Assembly (NCBI GenBank): GCA_937969505.1
Contig: CALBWA010000032.1
Span: 1 to 46,608, forward strand
Source of the DNA: an uncultured Erythrobacter sp.
GTDB taxonomy: Bacteria > Pseudomonadota > Alphaproteobacteria > Sphingomonadales > Sphingomonadaceae
Direction of reading: 5' to 3'
Length of the DNA stretch: 46,608 nucleotides
This document shows, piece after piece, positions 42,718 to 46,608 of this stretch (positions are counted from its first letter, which is position 1; every line of letters begins with the position of its first letter). Below the pieces are notes generated by a model. That model ran no database searches and was not told the DNA's origin. It worked only from the letters and a program-made list of their open reading frames with translations. The position numbers and the translations under genes were made by a program.

Positions 42718-45700
42718 CAGGCGACCAATCGCAAATTGGCCTTGGCTCGCAGCGGTTGCAGATCAACCTTGTCTATCCCATCAACCAAGGCGAGCCGTTC
42801 GGCCATATCGCCATCCAGCGCATAATTGCGGCCCAGCCTTACCAGGGCGTGCTCCTCGTCAGACAAAATCAGCCTCACCAGCACTTCGCCTTGTCCCGGC
42901 TCACCCGGTTTCAGCTCCAACTGCAATTGCGCCAGCGCCGACTGACTGAACACATCGAGATGCATGATCATCTTGGTGCCACCGCGCACCTCTTCCAACG
43001 GACGAGCACCGCGCACGGTTATCCGCGGGGCCTCGCTGGGATTGGGCGAGTCCAGCTCTACATTCAGCAGCAGGCAGGTGCCCTCTGATCCCCATTTCTC
43101 GAACGAGCTGACCAGGGATTCCTCGAAACAAGCCGCCGAGAACTGACCCGATGAATCGGAAAAGTCCGCTCTGATGAAATCGGCCCCTCGCTTTGTGCGG
43201 CCTTTGCTAAAGCCTTCGACCATCGCCGCCATAACGGCTGGAGCCCTTCCCCCTGGCGGCGCGCCTGCTTCCATCAAATTCTGATAGGTTCGGGCCCCAT
43301 TGGCCGAAGCCAAGGTCCAATGCTGTTGAACCGGATGGGCGGAGAAATAGAAACCAAAGTTTTCGCGTTCCTTAGCCATTTGCTCGGTCCTGGACCATTC
43401 GTCCGTGGCCACCAGGCGAAGCGTGTCGTCATCATCCACATCGCCGCCAAACAAGGCTGTCTGGCCGCTCACACGCTCTCGCTCCGCCGCATCGGCAACC
43501 GCCAACAGCATATCTGCATTGGCAAAGATCGCGGCCCGATTGGGCTCCAATCCATCCAAAGCGCCAGCGCAGGCCAAGCCTTCCAATTGCCGGCGGTTCA
43601 TTGACCCATGCGGAATGCGTTCAAACAAATCCTGCAGACTGGTGAACGGGGCGGTCGCGTCGCGCTCGGCCACGATGGCTTCCATCGCCTTTTCGCCCAC
43701 ATTGCGGATCCCCGCCAAGGCATATCGTACCCCATAACCATCATCGATTTGTTCAACCGAGAAGCGCGCTTCGGATTTGTTGATGTCGGGCCGCAGCACC
43801 GTGATCCCCGAACGCCGGGCATCATCGACAAACACCGCCAACTTTTCCGACTGATGCATGTCAAAACACATCGATGCGGCAAAGAATTCCTCGGGATAAT
43901 GCGCCTTCATCCACGCCGTTTGATAGGCCAGCAAGGCGTATGCCGCGGCGTGCGATTTATTAAAGCCATAGCCAGCAAATTTATCGATCAAATCGAACAG
44001 TTCATTGGCCTGCTTTGCTTCAATGCCGCTGACGCCTTTGCATCCATCAACAAAGCGCTGACGCTGCGCATCCATCTCTGCCTGAACTTTCTTGCCCATC
44101 GCGCGGCGCAGCAGATCTGCATCGCCAAGCGAGTATCCGGCCAAAATCTGGGCGGCCTGCATAACCTGTTCTTGATAGACAAAAATGCCGTATGTCTCGG
44201 CCAGAATGCCTTCCAGCTTGGGATGCGGATATTCAATTTCCGCCTCTCCATTCTTACGCTTTCCGAACAAGGGGATGTTGTCCATCGGACCAGGCCGATA
44301 AAGCGAGACGAGCGCGATGATATCGCCGAAACTGGTCGGCCTTACCGCCGAAAGCGTGCGGCGCATCCCTTCCGATTCAAGCTGAAACACGCCAACCGTA
44401 TTCCCAGATTGCATCAGCTCGTAAACGGCCGGATCGTCCCATTCTAACGACCCGAGGTCGAGCGCAATCCCACGATTTTCCAGCAGATCGACGGCTTTAC
44501 GCAGGACCGACAGAGTTTTGAGGCCCAAAAAGTCGAACTTCACCAGGCCGGAACTCTCGACATGCTTCATGTCGAACTGCGTCACCGGCATGTCTGAACG
44601 CGGGTCACGATACAGCGGGACCAATTGCGCCAACGGGCGATCGCCAATCACAACACCAGCGGCATGGGTAGAGCTGTTGCGCGGCAGCCCCTCCAGCTGC
44701 ATCGCCAGATCGACCAGGCGTTTTACCTCGTTATCATTGTTGTATTCACGCTTGAAATCCGCGGCGCCATTCAAAGCGCGCGGCAACGTCCACGGGTCGG
44801 TCGGATGATTGGGCACCATCTTGCACAGACGGTCCACATGGCCATAGCTCATCTGCAAAATACGCCCGCAATCGCGCAGAACTGCACGCGCTTTCAGCTT
44901 ACCAAAGGTAATGATCTGCGCCACATGGTCATGGCCATATTTAGCCTGAACATACCGGATTACTTCTCCCCGGCGCGTTTCGCAGAAATCGATATCGAAA
45001 TCGGGCATGGACACACGTTCAGGGTTCAAGAACCGTTCGAACAGCAGGCCCAATTTTATCGGATCAAGATCGGTAATGGTCAGCGCCCAAGCAACCAATG
45101 AGCCAGCACCAGACCCGCGCCCCGGACCCACCGGAATGCCTTGATCCTTGGCCCATTTGATAAAATCGGCAACGATCAGGAAATAGCCGGGGAAGCCCAT
45201 GTTGACGATAACTTGGATTTCAAAATCAAGCCGATCAAAATAGGGTTTGCGCTCTTCCTCGCTCATCTCGCCATAGGGCTTCAGACGTTCTTCCAAACCG
45301 TTGCGCGCATCTTCGGCCAAGGCTTTGGCCTCGCCTTCTAGATCGCCCGCCAGACTGGGCAAGATCGGTGCACGATTGGGCGGAGCAAAGGCGCATCGCT
45401 GGGCCACAATTAATGTGTTGGCGGTGGCCTCGGGTAGGTCGGCGAACAATTCTTCCATCATCAAATGCGATTTGACGAATGACTGCCGATTGGACCTCGG
45501 ACGATCTTCGGCCTCAACGTGGGTTGAGTTTGCAATGCACAGCATCGCGTCATGCGCATCATGGAAATGTGGGTCGGCAAAATGGGCCGGATTGGTGGCG
45601 ACCAAGGGCAGGTCTCGATCATAGGCCAGATCAATCAGCGCCTTCTCGGCCTGTTCCGCGACAGCATCACGGTTGCGCGCCAGCTCGATATAGAATCGAT

Positions 45701-46202
45701 CGGGAAACAGTTTCTGCAAGCGATCGCACAAGGGCAACGCATGGGCATCCTGACCTTCGGCCAGCAGGCGCGTCAAGGCCCCCTCGCCCGCGCCAGACAG
45801 AGCGATCAATCCATCTGTGTGGCCGTCCAGATCGCCCATCGAGACATGGGGCTCCAACTCCAACGGTCGTTCAAGATGCGCGCGGCTGACCAGATGACAC
45901 AGATTGTCATAGCCGGTCTCGTCCTGCGCCAGCAGCGGCAGATAATCGACCTGCTTGCTATCGGCACCCTCTGCACCGGGCCGCGCGACCCCCAGCAAAG
46001 CACCGATGATCGGCTGAATGCCTTCCGCTTTGCAAGCAGCGGCAAAGGCGACCGCGCCATACAGCCCATTGCGGTCGCAAATTGCGATGGCGGGAAAGCC
46101 CCGCTCCTTGGCCAGCTTCGCGATGGCTTTGGGATCAATCGCCCCCTCCAGCATGGAGTAGGACGACAAAACACGCAGCGGAATGAACGGAGCAAAAGCC
46201 AT
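42717..46202 (-). CDS. dnaE: DNA polymerase III alpha subunit
   Basis: The replicative polymerase, 1161 residues. Domain order: PHP (about 5-270), palm/fingers polymerase core, a helix-hairpin-helix region (about 780-900), an OB fold (about 985-1060) and the C-terminal tau-binding region. Two of the catalytic aspartates are D401 and D403 in PDFDIDF. PVGPGRGSGAGSLVAW and EQVMQAAQILAGYSLGDAD are typical. In the PHP domain the two N-terminal histidines of the motif seen in E. coli (H8, H12) are P8 and L12 (PLRVLSSYSM), so it cannot be an active metal-dependent nuclease there and proofreading must come from DnaQ. The next gene overlaps its stop. Confidence 0.97.
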   Translation of the reverse strand: MAFAPFIPLRVLSSYSMLEGAIDPKAIAKLAKERGFPAIAICDRNGLYGAVAFAAACKAEGIQPIIGALLGVARPGAEGADSKQVDYLPLLAQDETGYDNLCHLVSRAHLERPLELEPHVSMGDLDGHTDGLIALSGAGEGALTRLLAEGQDAHALPLCDRLQKLFPDRFYIELARNRDAVAEQAEKALIDLAYDRDLPLVATNPAHFADPHFHDAHDAMLCIANSTHVEAEDRPRSNRQSFVKSHLMMEELFADLPEATANTLIVAQRCAFAPPNRAPILPSLAGDLEGEAKALAEDARNGLEERLKPYGEMSEEERKPYFDRLDFEIQVIVNMGFPGYFLIVADFIKWAKDQGIPVGPGRGSGAGSLVAWALTITDLDPIKLGLLFERFLNPERVSMPDFDIDFCETRRGEVIRYVQAKYGHDHVAQIITFGKLKARAVLRDCGRILQMSYGHVDRLCKMVPNHPTDPWTLPRALNGAADFKREYNNDNEVKRLVDLAMQLEGLPRNSSTHAAGVVIGDRPLAQLVPLYRDPRSDMPVTQFDMKHVESSGLVKFDFLGLKTLSVLRKAVDLLENRGIALDLGSLEWDDPAVYELMQSGNTVGVFQLESEGMRRTLSAVRPTSFGDIIALVSLYRPGPMDNIPLFGKRKNGEAEIEYPHPKLEGILAETYGIFVYQEQVMQAAQILAGYSLGDADLLRRAMGKKVQAEMDAQRQRFVDGCKGVSGIEAKQANELFDLIDKFAGYGFNKSHAAAYALLAYQTAWMKAHYPEEFFAASMCFDMHQSEKLAVFVDDARRSGITVLRPDINKSEARFSVEQIDDGYGVRYALAGIRNVGEKAMEAIVAERDATAPFTSLQDLFERIPHGSMNRRQLEGLACAGALDGLEPNRAAIFANADMLLAVADAAERERVSGQTALFGGDVDDDDTLRLVATDEWSRTEQMAKERENFGFYFSAHPVQQHWTLASANGARTYQNLMEAGAPPGGRAPAVMAAMVEGFSKGRTKRGADFIRADFSDSSGQFSAACFEESLVSSFEKWGSEGTCLLLNVELDSPNPSEAPRITVRGARPLEEVRGGTKMIMHLDVFSQSALAQLQLELKPGEPGQGEVLVRLILSDEEHALVRLGRNYALDGDMAERLALVDGIDKVDLQPLRAKANLRLVA

Positions 46203-46277
46203 AGCGCTACTATGCGAATTTCATGGGAAATCGGAAGATAGCGGGCGCACTAAACCGCCATCTGTGGAGAAATTCCC

Positions 46278-46608
46278 TCAGAGGAGCTTCTCGATATGCT
46301 TGGCGATCATCGCAGGCGTGTCTTGCGGACCAAACCGCTTCACAACATTGCCTTCACGATCAATCAGGAATTTGGTGAAATTCCACTTGATCGAAGTTGA
46401 ACCCATCAGCCCCTTGGCCTCCGACTTCATCCAGTCAAACAGCGGTGAAGCCTTGTCTCCATTGACGTCCACCTTCTCCATCAACGGGAATGTGACGCCG
46501 AAATTGATCTTGCAAAACTCGGCAATCTCGTCGGCATTGCCAGGTTCCTGGCCGCCAAATTGGTTGCAAGGAAAACCCAACACCTCGAAATCGCGGTCTT
46601 TGAATTGC
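46278..46608 (-). CDS. Glutathione peroxidase, 3' part only
   Basis: The C-terminal 109 residues of a thiol peroxidase of the GPx family; the gene runs off the end of the window, so the start and the redox-active N-terminal Cys (or Sec) are not seen. Visible are FEVLGFPCNQFGGQEPG, the conserved second Cys/Gln block (the Gln of NQFGGQEPG is part of the catalytic tetrad), PLFDWMKSEAKGLMGSTSIKWNFTKFLID with the conserved Trp-Asn, and the C-terminus. The family reduces peroxides with glutathione or thioredoxin. It lies 75 bp upstream of dnaE on the same strand; co-transcription is possible. Confidence 0.9.
   Translation of the reverse strand, partial: QFKDRDFEVLGFPCNQFGGQEPGNADEIAEFCKINFGVTFPLMEKVDVNGDKASPLFDWMKSEAKGLMGSTSIKWNFTKFLIDREGNVVKRFGPQDTPAMIAKHIEKLL

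Noticed and set aside
1..46608. Transfer RNA, ribosomal RNA, insertion sequence, prophage or CRISPR array
   Set aside because: Read across all intergenic gaps; none shows cloverleaf, repeat-spacer or transposase features.

Overview
The window looks like an ordinary, densely packed chromosomal segment of an alphaproteobacterium, most likely Sphingomonadales and probably Erythrobacteraceae. This rests on my reading of the proteins and gene order, not on a search. The evidence is: a long acidic insertion in the S1 region of RNase E; an alphaproteobacterial-type release factor 2 (SPY motif, no programmed frameshift); the neighbourhood rne / amidase / PBP1a / prfB; the order sdhB-thioesterase-zapE; and a gene trio of the exosortase-A-associated type. 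I see no tRNA, rRNA, insertion sequence, prophage, CRISPR array or integrase.

Layout. 1-3150 (minus): the 5' half of a respiratory complex I operon, nuoA-B-C-D plus a small two-helix membrane protein, each gene overlapping the next by 1-4 bp, preceded by a stable leader hairpin that touches the nuoA ribosome binding site. 3322-8928: a coniferyl-aldehyde-dehydrogenase-type ALDH, a thiolase, a small lipoprotein with a clear terminator, an SH3-domain secreted protein, a D-2-hydroxyacid dehydrogenase and a cysteine-cluster (YkgJ) protein. 8950-15893 (minus): a nitronate-monooxygenase-like enzyme with a cysteine-rich tail, then a cell-wall/translation group read in the order N-acetylmuramoyl-L-alanine amidase, PBP1a, prfB, and a lipoprotein-signal methyltransferase. 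15894-16322 is the only gene-free stretch over 300 bases; it is the rne leader. 16323-19124: RNase E, closed by a 15-bp UUCG-loop bidirectional terminator shared with a convergent methyltransferase gene. 19963-23320: a short-chain dehydrogenase, then sdhB, a hotdog thioesterase and zapE as one plus-strand operon.

23325-26859 holds a small coiled-coil protein of 58 residues and the exosortase-A-associated trio: PLP decarboxylase, AMP-forming acyl ligase and a divergent acyl carrier protein. 26867-32930 (minus) is a housekeeping run in transcription order ispE, N-formylglutamate amidohydrolase, ilvD, NAD(P)HX repair enzyme, and RumA/RlmD-type RNA methyltransferase. 33072-34669 encodes two exported proteins: a Gly/Asn-rich protein with an internal duplication and a fasciclin-domain lipoprotein. 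34766-39603 has ETF-ubiquinone oxidoreductase divergent from a degenerate uracil-DNA-glycosylase-like protein, a soluble lytic transglycosylase and moaB. 39725-41766 is an acyl-CoA synthetase followed by a DUF1330 protein. 41908-46202 is dnaE followed, with translational coupling, by a membrane-anchored LuxR-type HTH regulator. The window ends inside a glutathione peroxidase gene.

The most promising items for new biology are: the ligase/decarboxylase/ACP trio with no exosortase gene beside it; the membrane-spanning HTH protein coupled to dnaE; the UDG-like protein that has lost both catalytic motifs; the putative Fe-S tail on the nitronate-monooxygenase homologue; the exported methyltransferase coupled to prfB; and the structured nuo and rne leaders. 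I found no defence island or clearly novel multi-gene system.
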